A DNA stretch of 64,000 bases from Tetrahymena elliotti 4EA (lineage: Eukaryota; Ciliophora; Oligohymenophorea; Hymenostomatida; Tetrahymenidae), in NCBI GenBank assembly GCA_000231825.2, contig JH720324.1, forward strand, positions 724,535-788,534, read 5' to 3'. Positions 12,455 through 23,468 of this stretch are shown here, piece by piece. Numbering within the stretch: position 1 is the first letter of the stretch; every line of letters starts with the position of its first letter. The notes below the pieces were generated by a model that did not search any database, was not told the DNA's origin, and saw nothing but the letters and a program-made list of their open reading frames with translations. A program made the translations under genes and the position numbers.

Positions 12455-13031
12455 TCAATTAAAATTTAAGCTGTATTCAATTACTTTCTCAAAAAGCTCT
12501 TTTACTTAATAATCTTCTTTGGCAGAAACTTCCATGAATATCATCCCTAAGGATTCAGATAGTTATTTTCCTTCTTCATAAGAAACTTCCCTCTATTCCT
12601 CTAAATCACATTTATTTCCAATCAAAAATAATGCAGTTATAATATTTCCATTCATTTAGTTGTAAGCTTTATAAAAAAAGAGTACATTTTCAAATGATAA
12701 TCTATTCGTAATATCATATGATATCAAAATAACTGAACATCCTTTATAATATGATTTAAGTAATGTATGAAATCCTTCGCCTGAGTGGTAATCCCAAAAT
12801 TAAAACTTTATTTCTTGATTCTTCTATTAAAATCAATCATCATCAATATTAAGATAAATTAAAATAAGTTACTATTTCAACTTTCTTGATGAAAAAATCT
12901 AAACCAAAACAATAATATGGATTTAAATAAACTCCTTCTTTATACCTTAGATATAAAGAACTCTTCCCTGTCTTACAATCTCCAACTTAGAATACTCTTA
13001 TAGATGAAGATAAGTTTTTTTGATAGTCCAT
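12455..13031 (-). CDS. Rab-like GTPase copy 8
   Basis: Exons 13031-12873 and 12823-12455 join in phase 0 to give 175 residues. G1 is GDCKTGKSS, G4 NKCDLEEQ, G5 EVSAKED, and switch II reads FWDYHSGEGFH. The switch I threonine seen in Rabs before IGVDF is not kept (PYYCFGLDFF). The protein ends SLNFN. It is closest to copy 9, and the two share their flanking spacers over about 2 kb, so they arose by duplication of gene plus spacer. Confidence 0.75.
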
Positions 13032-13649
13032 TAAATCTCTTAATCTAAGTATTTGTAAATTATTAATAATTTATCTCACGGATTATATATTCTGATATTA
13101 TTAATTTTAATTAAATAAAATAAAAATACTCTCATTTAGAAAAAAATTAAAAGATGAACAAAAATTTTTGATCAATTTAAATATCTTTTAAATCATACCT
13201 GATAAATTTTTGTTATTAAAATATGATCATTGAGTTCTCATATATTAAGGTACTTTTTAAAATTTTAAGTCCTTAATCTTCCTATTTTTGAAAATAATTA
13301 ATGAAGTCCTTAATATATGAGAATCCACTATTTATAATATTAGAATGTTGATTAATTTAAAATAATCTCAACAACATACAAATGGAAATATAAAAATAAA
13401 AATATTTATAAAGTGATTTATTTTCTCAAATATTAATTTTCAACTTTCAATCAAAATATTTATTTTTAAGCAAATCTTCAATAAGTTATCAAAAACTAAT
13501 ATTTTAAACATATCAGCTATTTTCATAAATTATTTTTACAATAACAATTAACCATCAATTTTATTTTATTTACATATTTTAATTCGATTAAAGACATTAA
13601 ATCAAAAGATTCAAATTTAATTTTTATTAGTTTGACAGAGAAAGAGCAT

Positions 13650-13950
13650 TATTATTGGACTATTAAAAATTTGATGAATAATAAATTTTTAATATTTCTA
13701 TTGAAACTATCACAAGTATATGAGCTTTATTTACAAATGATGGAGGTGCTAAAGATAAAGTTTAAAAACTTTTCGAAGATGGAGAACAAGATGAATAAAT
13801 TAATTAATAATTTTAAAATAAATTTGATAAAACAAAAAATGAGAGTACTAATTTTTTATTATATTTTGAATATTACACAAAAAATTCTTCATTTTCGGAT
13901 TGTTATTCTTTTGAAATTTATGATTCTTATGTAAATATATTTTATTTAAG
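13650..13950 (+). other. Orphan coding-like fragment between Rab-like copies 8 and 9
   Basis: The spacer at 13.6 kb matches the one at 15.78 kb up to the GTTTGACAGAGA word; the next ~300 bp here has no counterpart there. With TAA/TAG as Gln the plus strand reads ALFTNDGGAKDKVQ, then KLFEDGEQDEQINQ and onward to NESTNFLLYFEYYT, an acidic, glycine-containing composition unlike random AT-rich DNA. A TGA precedes the stretch and no clear start or splice site is visible. It may be a captured piece of another gene. I do not recognise it. Confidence 0.35.
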
Positions 13951-14731
13951 AATTTTGAAAAATTTATATTAATTCATTTAAAATAACCTAAATAGAAATA
14001 TCATAATTATGTATTTTGTCATTTATTTCCCTTAAATATTTTTTTAAAACTTTCAACCAAAATATTTATTTTTAAGCAAGTCTTAAATAGAAATTATCAA
14101 AAACAAATATTTTAAACTTATTTATGAGTTATTTATTTTATTATAAAATTAGTTTAATCATTGATTTTGATTAAAAAGAATAGGATAAGATTTTAAATCA
14201 AGTGATTAATATTTGATTTGTTTTTGTTCAATAGTGAGAGAATTAGATAATTTTAAACTGAAATGTGTAAACAAAAGCTCAACAATAGCTTGTAACATTT
14301 TTATTATTTTTGTTAGTTTACAGCTTTTTTCATCAGATTTCCATACAAATTAATGCTTAATTTAAGAGGTTTCCATATTGAGAAAAACAAATAATTAATT
14401 AAAATATAAAGACTTTTAGTTTTTAAATAAAAGAAAAAATTAAATTAAAAAATATTTAGGCAGCCCTCTCTAACCTAACCTGTATTTTAATTGTCACTCA
14501 TTCAAAAATGTTTTTTTATTTATTTTTATTTTAGAAAAAAATTAATTTATTTCCTAATGAAAATTTATTTAATAATTTATGATAATTGAAAAAATCTGAA
14601 TATTCTTTTGTAGAAGTAATTATTAAAAGAAAAATCTACAAAATTTAGAGATTTATTATGCATTTTCACTCATAATACTATATTTATTACACGCAAGCTA
14701 ATATTAGAATATATTTTTGTTGAATAGAATT

Positions 14732-15308
14732 TCAATTAAAATTTACGCTGTATTTAATTACCTTCTCAAAAAGCTCTTTTACTTAATAATCTTCTTTAGC
14801 AGAAACTTCCATGAATAGCATTCCTAAGGATTCAGAGAGTTATTTTCCTTCTTCATAAGAAACTTCCCTCTATTCCTCTAAGTCGCATTTATTTCCAACC
14901 AAAAATAATGCAGTTAAAATATTTCCATTCATTTAGTTGTAACCTCTATAAAAAAAATGTACTTTTTCAAATGATTATCTATCAGTAATATCATATGATA
15001 TCAAAATAACTGAACATCCTTTGTAATATGATTTAAGCAATGAATGAAATCTTTCGCCTGAGTGGTAATCCCAAAATTAAAACTTTATTTCTTGCTTCTC
15101 CTATTAAAAAAAATCATCAGCAATATTAAGATAAATTAAAATAAGTTACTATTTTAACTTTCTTGATGAAAAAATCTACACCATAACAATATTTTTGATT
15201 TTAAAATATTCCTTCACTATATCTTAGATATAAAGAAGTCTTCCCTGCATTAAGATCTCCAACTTAGACTATTTTTATGATTTCCGATAAGTTTTTTTAA
15301 TAATTCAT
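14732..15308 (-). CDS. Rab-like GTPase copy 9
   Basis: Exons 15308-15150 and 15100-14732 give 175 residues. G1 is GDLNAGKTS, G4 NKCDLEEQ, G5 EVSAKED. Switch II reads FWDYHSGERFH, keeping the Asp and the Glu-Arg-Phe but not the TAGQ core. The end is SVNFN with no cysteine. It is the sister of copy 8. Confidence 0.75.
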
Positions 15309-15799
15309 TAAATCTCTTAAAATCTAAATATTTGTAAATTATTAATAATTTATCTCAAGATTATATATTCTGATATTATTAATTTTAATTAAACAAAATA
15401 GAATACCCTCATTTAGAAAAAATTAAAAATAAACAAAAATTTTTGATCATTTTAAATATCTTGTAAATCATACCTGACAATATTTTGTTAGAAAAATATG
15501 AAATATATAATATTAGAATGTTGATTCATTTTAAAAAAACAAATAAAGTGATTTATTTTCTCGAATAAGTATTTTCACCCTTCAATCAAAATATTTATTT
15601 TTAAGCAAATCTCCAATAGGTTATCAAAAACTAATCTTTTAAATATATCAGCTATTTTCATAAATTATTTTTACAATAACAATTAACCATCAATTTTATT
15701 TTATTAACATCTTTTAATTCTGATTAAAAAGAATAGAATAGGACATTATATCAAAAAATTCATATTTAATTTTTATTAGTTTGACAGAGAGAGAGCATT

Positions 15800-16850
15800 A
15801 GATCATTTTAAAGTGAAATGATTAAATGAACCTTCAACCATATTTATTTTTATTTACTATTTTTTCATCAGAATTACATAATAATCAATTCTTAAGTTGA
15901 GAGATTTAGATTAAATAAATAAAAAAGCATTTTAGCAAAACAAAAAAAAATTTTATGCTGTTTTTAGATTTTAAGCCTATTATTTTTTCTGATGTAAAAT
16001 TTTATTGCTTACTCAAAAGATTATCTGCCATTTATTCATAAGTTAAAACAAAGATAGAAGATGATCTATAAAAATGGATTACAAAGAATAATATCTGTGA
16101 CTTATAAAAATATAGATTTATCCTTTACAATTCTTATTAAAGAATAATACTAAAATCAAAGATCATGTAAAATGAAGCTTAATACTTCATGTAAAATTCT
16201 TGTAGAATATTGATAGGGCTACTAAATTTTCGTAAAAAATATCTGAAGAATTTCCAACTTAAAAATCTCTAATTTAATTATTTTTAAATTAAAAGATAAT
16301 TTGGTTTTATTCGTATTGTTTTGCAAAGGTGTAAATTATTTTTAATTTAATTTGATAAAGTAAATTAAAATAGTAATTATCTTCAAATTATCTATTGATC
16401 ATATATTTTAAATACCTGCAGCTATAATAAACTCTATATAATTCTCATTATAATTCAAGTATTTTATAAACGATAACAAATTTTCTTAATTAATAAAAAA
16501 AAAAATTAAAACAATCTATGAAAGTTTATTTGTGAAATTGAAATATTTAATATTCGTTAAATAAATTTGAAAAATAATCCAAACAATATATGAGAGACAC
16601 TTTTTTTCAAATATTTTTATTTTATTTTTTTTATAAAATAAATGTTTAAAGTTTATTTTTGAAATATCTTTTTAATTTATTGACTAAAAATATCTATTTC
16701 AAAAAAAAAAAATTTTTTTACTATTTTTATCATTAATATTAAAAACTTAAGTCTACTTTCATTTAGTTTTTTGAATTGATTATTAAAAATAAATTTAGAT
16801 TTCTACAATTGTAGTATGATTAATATTTGAAATAATAGAATTCTATTTGG
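15800..16850. other. Spacer with a decayed Rab-like exon
   Basis: Only a degraded relic of the P-loop exon is visible on the minus strand at about 16190-16330, recognisable from the order AAA-ATA-ATT then TTGGAAATTCTT that parallels the P-loop exon of live copies. The rest is A/T-rich with no frame I can support. Confidence 0.45.
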
Positions 16851-16972
16851 TAGAAGTAAATGCTAAAAGAAAAATCAGGAATATTTAAAAGTTTATTAAG
16901 CATTTTAACTACTATTTATTTTGCACATACTAATTTTAAAATTTACTTTTATTGAATAAAATTTTGAATATT

Positions 16973-17547
16973 TCAATTAAAATGTAAGGCATATTGAATT
17001 AACTTCTCTAAAAGCTCTTTTACTTAATAATCTTCTTTGGCAGAAACTTCCATAAATATCATTCCTAAGGACTCTGAGAGTTATTTACCTTCATAATAAG
17101 AAACTTCCCTTTATTCCTCTAAATCATATTTATTTCCAATCAGAAATAATGCAGCTTATTTATTTTCACGCTTTAGGTCGTAATCTTTATAATAAATAAG
17201 TGCTTTTTCGAATGACTCTCTATTTGTAATATCATATGATATCATAAGAACTGAACATGATTTGTAAAACTTAGTAAGCAACTCATAAAATCTTTAATTA
17301 AAGTGGTAGTCCCATAAACAGAATACTATTTCTTACCCTTTCTATAAAGAAATCTTAAGTAACATTAAGATTAAAATAAAAAAATTACTATTATAATGTT
17401 CTTGGTAAAAAAATCTAATTATGAAGTGTAAGGATCATTCGGAAATTGATCTAATTTAAATTTTAGATACAAAGAAGTCTTCCCAGTTTATAAATCTCCA
17501 ACTTAGAGTGCTAATAGGGTTTTATGTGGGCTTTTTTTATTATCCAT
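16973..17547 (-). CDS. Rab-like GTPase copy 10
   Basis: Exons 17547-17389 and 17341-16973 join over a 47-nt GTAATT..TATAG intron to 175 residues. G1 is GDLQTGKTS. Switch II is LWDYHFNQRFYEL, G4 NKYDLEEQ, G5 EVSAKED. The end is ALHFN with no cysteine. More divergent than copies 8 and 9, and next to the most divergent copy 11. Confidence 0.75.
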
Positions 17548-17964
17548 TATATCTTTTGCAATCTAAATATTTATAAATTATGAATAATTTACATATAAAT
17601 TATATTTTCTGATATTATTAATGTCAAATTAACAACATCAAATATACCCTACCCTATTCAAAAAAAAAATTATAAAATGAACAAAAATTTGAGACAATTT
17701 TAAGGATTATATAAATCATGTCTGATATTAGATTTTCATAAATTTATGAAATATACTTAATTTAAAATTAATATTGAATTCTTGTTTATCAATCCAATTA
17801 GTGTAATCTTTATCACATACATATATTTAATCATAAATACTTTTTTATTTTAAGAGTTTTATTGATTGTGAAATGAAAAATAATTTAAAAATTAAATGAG
17901 TTATGAAACAAAAATAAGAAATAATAGTCATAATTTGGAGACTAAACTTTTCATCTAATTATTC

Positions 17965-18540
17965 TCAATTTCTACTAATTGTTTTGTTGATAAGATTTTC
18001 AAAAAGCTCGTTTATTTGATAGTCCAATTTTGCAGAGACTTCAAAAAATAACACTCCCAAAGATTCTGCAAGTTCTTTCCCTTCTTGATAAGAAACTTAT
18101 CTTTGTTCTTACAAATCACATTTATTTCCAACTAAAATAATAATTGCTGTTTATTTACTCTGTTTAGCTAAATAATCTTGATAAAAAATAAGCACCTATT
18201 CAAAAGATTATCTATGAGTAATATCATAAGTTATGATAACAGCATAACATTATCTATAATAAATTTGAGATAGAGAATAAAATCTATAGGTTGAATGTAT
18301 ATCCCAAAATTAAAACTTTATTTCTTGACTTCCCTATCAAAATTAATACTTAAATTTTAATTTACCAAAAAAAAGCTTACAATTTAGACAAATTTTCAGC
18401 AAAATTGCTAAGCTACATTTCCGATATTACTAAATTTTCCTTAAATATATCTAGTAAGTAAGTATAGAGGTTTTTCCAACTTAAGAATCCCCAATGAAAA
18501 TAATCTTGAAAACTAACTAAAATTCTGGTTTATTTATCAT
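17965..18540 (-). pseudogene. Rab-like GTPase copy 11, divergent and broken
   Basis: The first codons from 18540 read MINKPEFQLVFKIIF, then G1 GDSQVGKTS. A four-base TTAC expansion in the run TACTTACTTAC just after the P-loop shifts the frame. In the corrected frame a TGA falls where other copies have DFFI just before the intron. Exon 2 is open and well kept: FWDIHSTYRFYS, NKCDLQEQ, EVSAKLDY, ending TISRN at TGA 17965. This copy's G1 and G5 are the most Rab-like, so it may resemble the founder. Confidence 0.65.
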
Positions 18541-18990
18541 CTATAATATTGATAATTTGGTCCTTTATCTATTTTATAATTATTGATATTAATTAAAGAC
18601 TATTGAGATAAAAAAACCTATGAGGTATTTTATGATTAAATTTTGAAAAACTTTCTAATTAATAAAGGACATTCTTCATATTTGAATATTATGATATTTG
18701 GAAGATCTTTTTTGTATAACCTAATTTGATAAACTTTTAAAAGGTTCAACATAATAATATTAAAAGATTGTATTAAGGTATTAATTAAAATGAATTAAAT
18801 TTATGTAGTTATTTGAAATAAACACTAAATAACTAAAATACAATTAGAGTTACATATCCTATTTATTTATCTATTTTAATTAATTTGAAAGAAATAAATT
18901 TAAGATCTATCAAATATAGTTCTTTATTAATTTAAAAGAAAAATTAATTTGTATTTTTCTCATTTTAAATCAAAAAAAAAACAATAAAAA
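18541..18990. other. Intergenic, nothing recognised
   Basis: A 450-bp A/T-rich stretch between the divergently oriented Rab-like array and the LRR gene. It presumably carries promoters for both, but I see no defined element. Confidence 0.5.
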
Positions 18991-21900
18991 ATGTCAAGCA
19001 AAATAAAAAATATTTCTAGTGAAATTTTAGAAAAATTAACCATGGCAAAAGCAAAAATTGATCCTGTTATTAGCTTTTTAGAAGAAAAAAATAACTATGG
19101 ACAGTTTTACTTTTATGAATATGAGAGAACAAATTTAGTATTATTGACTTAAAATTTAATACTTTAGAAGCAAGTTATCCTTGAAATCTTCGAGCTTAGA
19201 AATCCAGAATATTTTGGTATTCTATCTTTTTTATCCTTTTATCTTAATAATTATATTGAAAAATTTTAAATAGTTCATAAGTAAATAGATGGATGCTTGA
19301 TCTCTTAAAATTTGATATAAAATTTCCAGATAGATGAATTTGATCTCTAATATTGTAAACTATTTAATACTTTTTTAGATAAAATAGATTATTTAAAATA
19401 AAAGATTTAAGGATTAGAAAATAAAATCTAAAGCAAGTAAGTTTTCAGAAAATTATAGATTTTCCTTAGAAAATAATTTTAATTAGATAAATAGAATAAT
19501 ATAGAGTAATTAGAGTTCATTAAGTCTAGTCAAATAAATAGAGGATTCATTTGTGTAAAAAATTAAAAAAATAATTAAAATTTAAAATTATTATAAAAAT
19601 AAAGCTACAACAAAAATATTAAGGATTTTATAATAGAAAATGATATCTAATATTGTGTTTCTGTAGAATCAGTCTTTCTTAATCTCAGGTAACATTTTTC
19701 CAACTTGTTATTTAAAATAGAAATATTTTGTAAAATAGCCAAAATTAGATTGATAGGTAAGCTTTTGAATAACTTACAAAAAGCATATCTAGCTGGAATC
19801 AAATTCAAAATTTAGTCTTGCATCTAAAGTAAAATTTTATCTATCTTTTAATTTTAGATTGAATTTTAGTCTTTTTATGAGAGAATAAATGATTTTTAAA
19901 TTAATAATTAAATTAATGCTAAATTTAAGAAACTGATTATTGTCTCAACAGAAATAAGAATTAAACATTATCATTTTATTTATTTTTTTAAATAAAATAA
20001 AAAGTGCTAATAAATTAAATTATGAATAAATGTCAGAATTTAGCAAAACCATGGTTAATCTTGTTGGACTTACTAATTTAACATTGAATTTATCGTAAAT
20101 TAAATACTTTTGTTGGTTTTTCTAATAATTATATCTAGAGAAAATTAGATTGGATCAAAAGGACTGGCTTTTTTGGTAAGTGGGATGTCATAGCTTTAGC
20201 TAAAAACATTAAATCTACATTTAAGGTTAGTTATTAAAACTTATTAAATAATTAATACTAACCTAAATTTAAATATAGAGAAAATGAAATTGGTTCAAAA
20301 GGTGCATCAGCATTAGGCTAATTCTTTGAAAAATAATCATAACTAAATAATTTATTTTTGAATTTAAGGTATTAATTATAAGATTCACTTCACTCAAAGT
20401 AAAAAAACATTAAAATTTTTAAAAAAAGCTTTAATCAAATTTAGTCAGATGGGATGGATGATATTACCTAAGGAGTGTCAAAGTGTAGCTAAATATAACA
20501 TTTAAACATCAACTTACAGTAAAATTGTTCATTTTTTGTTAAAATTGTATTAAATTTATAATAAATACAAAAGGAACAACAAAATAAGGCAATTAAAAGA
20601 ATTTTCAGAGAATATTATAACTCTAAAGGAATTGAAATGTTTAGATATTTAACTTCAGTAAAGCATTTATAATTGAGAATATTAGAGATAGTTTTATTTT
20701 TATATAATTTTAGGAATAATAAAATCAATGAAGAAGAATCTTCTTATTTAGCTTAAATTTTAACAGAACTGCCAAAAACAAGCACAGATATTAGTCTATC
20801 ACAGTAATTAAATATTTCTATTTTGATTTATAATTTATTTATTATAATGAAAAGGAAATCTCTTATTTGTTTCTCATAAATTCCAGAAAATGATTATGAT
20901 TAATCAATTATGTAAAAATTTAAGTATTTAAAATGGAAATTAAATTATTGTTTTTAGATTAGAATAGACTTGCCCTTAATTTATATCTTCTTTTGGAGAT
21001 AAGTTATCATCTCTTACTAGTATTTAATCACTTTAAATTAAGTTAAAGTAAGTTTTATTAATAGTAATTGTAATTAATTTTGAAAAAAAAACAAAAAAAG
21101 AAACTGTGAATTAGGAGAAGTTGGAATCAATGATTTAGGAAAAGGTTTAATGGGATGCAATTCTTTATCGAATTTAATGATTGAAATTAAGTAAATTTTT
21201 TTATTTATTTTTAAATTATATTAACTTTCTTTCATTTAGATATAAATCTAGAGATTAAAAGCTTTCTTCAGATGAATAAAAAAGTTTACTAAGTATAATA
21301 AAATGCACCAATATTACTAAAATAATTGTCAAAGTATCAGAGTAAGTATTTTTATTTTAGGGCTTTTACTAATTTAGTTATAGTTTAAAAATAGAAATCA
21401 ATTCAAGTCAAAAAAAGTGTTATGAGCTAAAGTAATTTTGCTTGTCAATTGAATTTAATTTTAAGATTTTTTATTTTAAAAGGTTTATATCTATCGATTA
21501 TGCACTTTTTAAAGAATTATGTGATAATATAAGAATTTTCGATCAATTTACTATCTTGAAATTTAACTTCAAGTAAGCTATTTTATTTTATTTGAAGTTA
21601 AGCATTAATTTTTTTAGGTTTTGCAAAATAGGAGAAGATGGGATTATTTATATATCTTAATAATTAGCTTAACTTAAGAATTTGATTAGATTAGAAATAG
21701 CTGCTATGTAAACAAATAATTTTAAAGAATTAATGATCTATATTAAAATTGTATTTTGAATTCAATTAGGATTTCTGATGTAGGGTAAAGAGGCATAATT
21801 CAATTCTTGAAAAAAATATATCCCATTAAAAATATTAGCAAATTGGCTTTTTTTTACTAGTAAAATATGTTTAAATTTAATATCGTTTATTTGATCAACA

Positions 21901-22003
21901 ATTTTATTGTAGTGGAAAAACTTTGAGTTTTTCAGAAAAAAGAGTTTATACTAAAGTTGCAATGAAAGCACCTCATCTTGTAGATTTTTGCTTTACAGAC
22001 TGA
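18991..22003 (+). CDS. Leucine-rich-repeat protein, 14 exons
   Basis: Exon 1 (18991-19688) encodes 232 residues with no recognised domain; it is followed by exons 19721-19828, 20005-20094, 20139-20225, 20279-20368, 20429-20518, 20609-20803, 20958-21047, 21101-21190, 21240-21341, 21384-21572, 21618-21707, 21770-21859 and 21913-22003. The sum is 2100 nt, 699 residues, ending at TGA 22001. Each later exon encodes about one ribonuclease-inhibitor-type LRR, for example ENQIGSKGLAFL then LKTLNLHL. All internal junctions are phase 2. Two exons (20609-20803, 21384-21572) carry two repeats each. A separate ORF ending at TGA 20023 seems to be read-through of introns, since splicing keeps the LRR pattern. 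Such LRR arrays usually bind proteins; the partner is unknown. Confidence 0.8.
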
Positions 22004-22802
22004 CAATTCTCATTTGTGAGTGATAACTTTAATAAAATATTTAGGTAAGCAAGCAAAATAATCTTGAGAAATTTTACTTTTATAAAATATCCCTAACATT
22101 ATTTTTAGTTGCTAATTTGAGGGAAAAAACTTCATCTTTAAAATTTATTATGAAAAAATAGTTTTATTTTTTAAAAGTATATCTGTTTTTGTAAAAATTA
22201 AACAATTTTTATTTTCTGTTATTTCTTAAAATAAAGATATGAACAAATTTATTCCAAAAATTCTTATTAGACATATTAATTATTTTTCCCAAAAAAATTA
22301 AATTACAAGCATTTCATTTTAGTACTTTATATGGTATGAAACCACACTTACAAACATATTTATTTTATAAAATAAAATTAGTCATAATGTTAATATCTTA
22401 ATTATTTTCTTAAGAGAAAATATTTCAGCACCACGAATCAATTAATTTTTTTGGAATGAAAAGTAGTAGCTATTTTTATTTTTTTTTATCAAAAATTTAA
22501 GTTGAAAAATAAAAAAATTCATATATTAAAATTGATAATTGATAAATCACAACCATAAAAAATGATATGCTTTCTTTTTTTCCAAAACATATTTAGCTGT
22601 AAACTGTATTACTGTATGTAGCCGAAAAGGCAGTACCTTAGGGTACTATACATATATATATATATATATTCCTTTTTAACTTTTTTAAAACAAAGTTATA
22701 ACAACACTCTCCATTATTCATTTTTATCAAATAATTTTAAATACTAATAAAACAGCTTAAATTCTTAAAAAATATACAAATAATGAACAAGAAAACTGAA
22801 AA
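22004..22802. other. Intergenic with a local GC-rich hairpin and (TA)n
   Basis: Mostly A/T. At 22632-22647 AGTACC and GGTACT form a 6-bp stem with a TTAG loop; just before it GCC and GGC flank GAAAA (22621-22631). A TA run covers 22652-22669. No protein-coding frame is supported. Confidence 0.5.
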
Positions 22803-23468
22803 ATGAAATACTTACTAACCATAACAATCATGATTTGCTTATTTTGTTAATCTCTATCAGATCAAACTAATTGTTAACTTAATCTCTCATGTGATAGTTT
22901 AGACGATGCTTGCTCATCTGAACTCAATTAATTCTAATTATGCGTTTCTTCTAAATGTAATATTTAGAAAATTCAATCTCAAGACATTAGTGAAACCTTC
23001 TATTGCTATTACATAAATTGCAAACCAACATATCAACCTTTTTTATAAGAGATTTTGAATGTCTTTTCATGTTTAAATTTGACAGTTAATGAATCTGGGG
23101 AAATAATTGAATGAGAAAAAGATGGTGAAATTAATTTAGAAGAAATGAAGGAAACTTTAAACAAAACAAATGAAGGAAAATGTCTTAATAAAATGATAAG
23201 TGATTGCTAAGCTTCTTCAAAAGAATGTGTTGCTAGTTTCTACACCTAATTGTAATGTTTGTCTTCTGAATGCAACCTAAGTGATATTCCTTAGATTGAT
23301 AAAATTAATGATTGTATTTAAACCACCTGCAATTCAAGCTTTGATGAACTTAATAAGTTAAATAATGAATTTTCTTAATGCTTGCAAGAATTAGACTAAG
23401 TTTCTTCAAAGTCAGGCTAATTAATTATCTCTTCCTTTGTACTGATATTTATCTTAGTTTTAGGATGA
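22803..23468 (+). pseudogene. Secreted cysteine-rich protein with one in-frame TGA
   Basis: The frame of 221 codons from ATG 22803 opens with a signal peptide (MKYLLTITIMICLFC) and carries many cysteines in C-x(n)-C spacings that match the gene at 25699 one for one. It ends with a hydrophobic tail (SSFVLIFILVLG), as in GPI-anchored precursors. Codon 104 (23112-23114) is TGA, inside ...EIIE-stop-EKDGEINLEE; the paralogue has Phe there. Everything after the TGA is still well conserved, so the lesion is recent, is a sequence error, or is read through. Selenocysteine is unlikely because the paralogue has no Cys at this site. I know no function for the family. Confidence 0.6.

Larger units (their letters stand above)
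1..18540 (-). repeat. Tandem array of Rab-like GTPase genes with relics
   Basis: Twelve recognisable gene copies lie head to tail on the minus strand, with starts at 149, 1242, 2622, 4120, about 6052, 7579, 9887, 11284, 13031, 15308, 17547 and 18540. Spacers share sequence too: the block with GGTAGAAGTAAATATT recurs downstream of many copies, and a block with CAAAATATTTATTTTTAAGC recurs upstream of several. Decayed exon pieces on the same strand are visible near 3130-3320, 4320-4450, 6550-6740, 7790-7890 and 16190-16330. Apart from the transposase fragment, the inverted-repeat element and the fragment at 13.65-13.95 kb, I see nothing else in the spacers. Confidence 0.85.

Noticed and set aside
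13632..13934. 100-codon standard-code frame starting at TTG
   Set aside because: Its composition (Ile/Leu/Lys/Asn only) looks random; the better reading is the ciliate-code frame one base over, reported as an orphan fragment.
18991..20025. A separate 344-residue single-exon gene ending at TGA 20023
   Set aside because: Its last ~110 codons contain perfect introns, and splicing turns them into LRR exons that join the downstream gene in phase, so it was merged.
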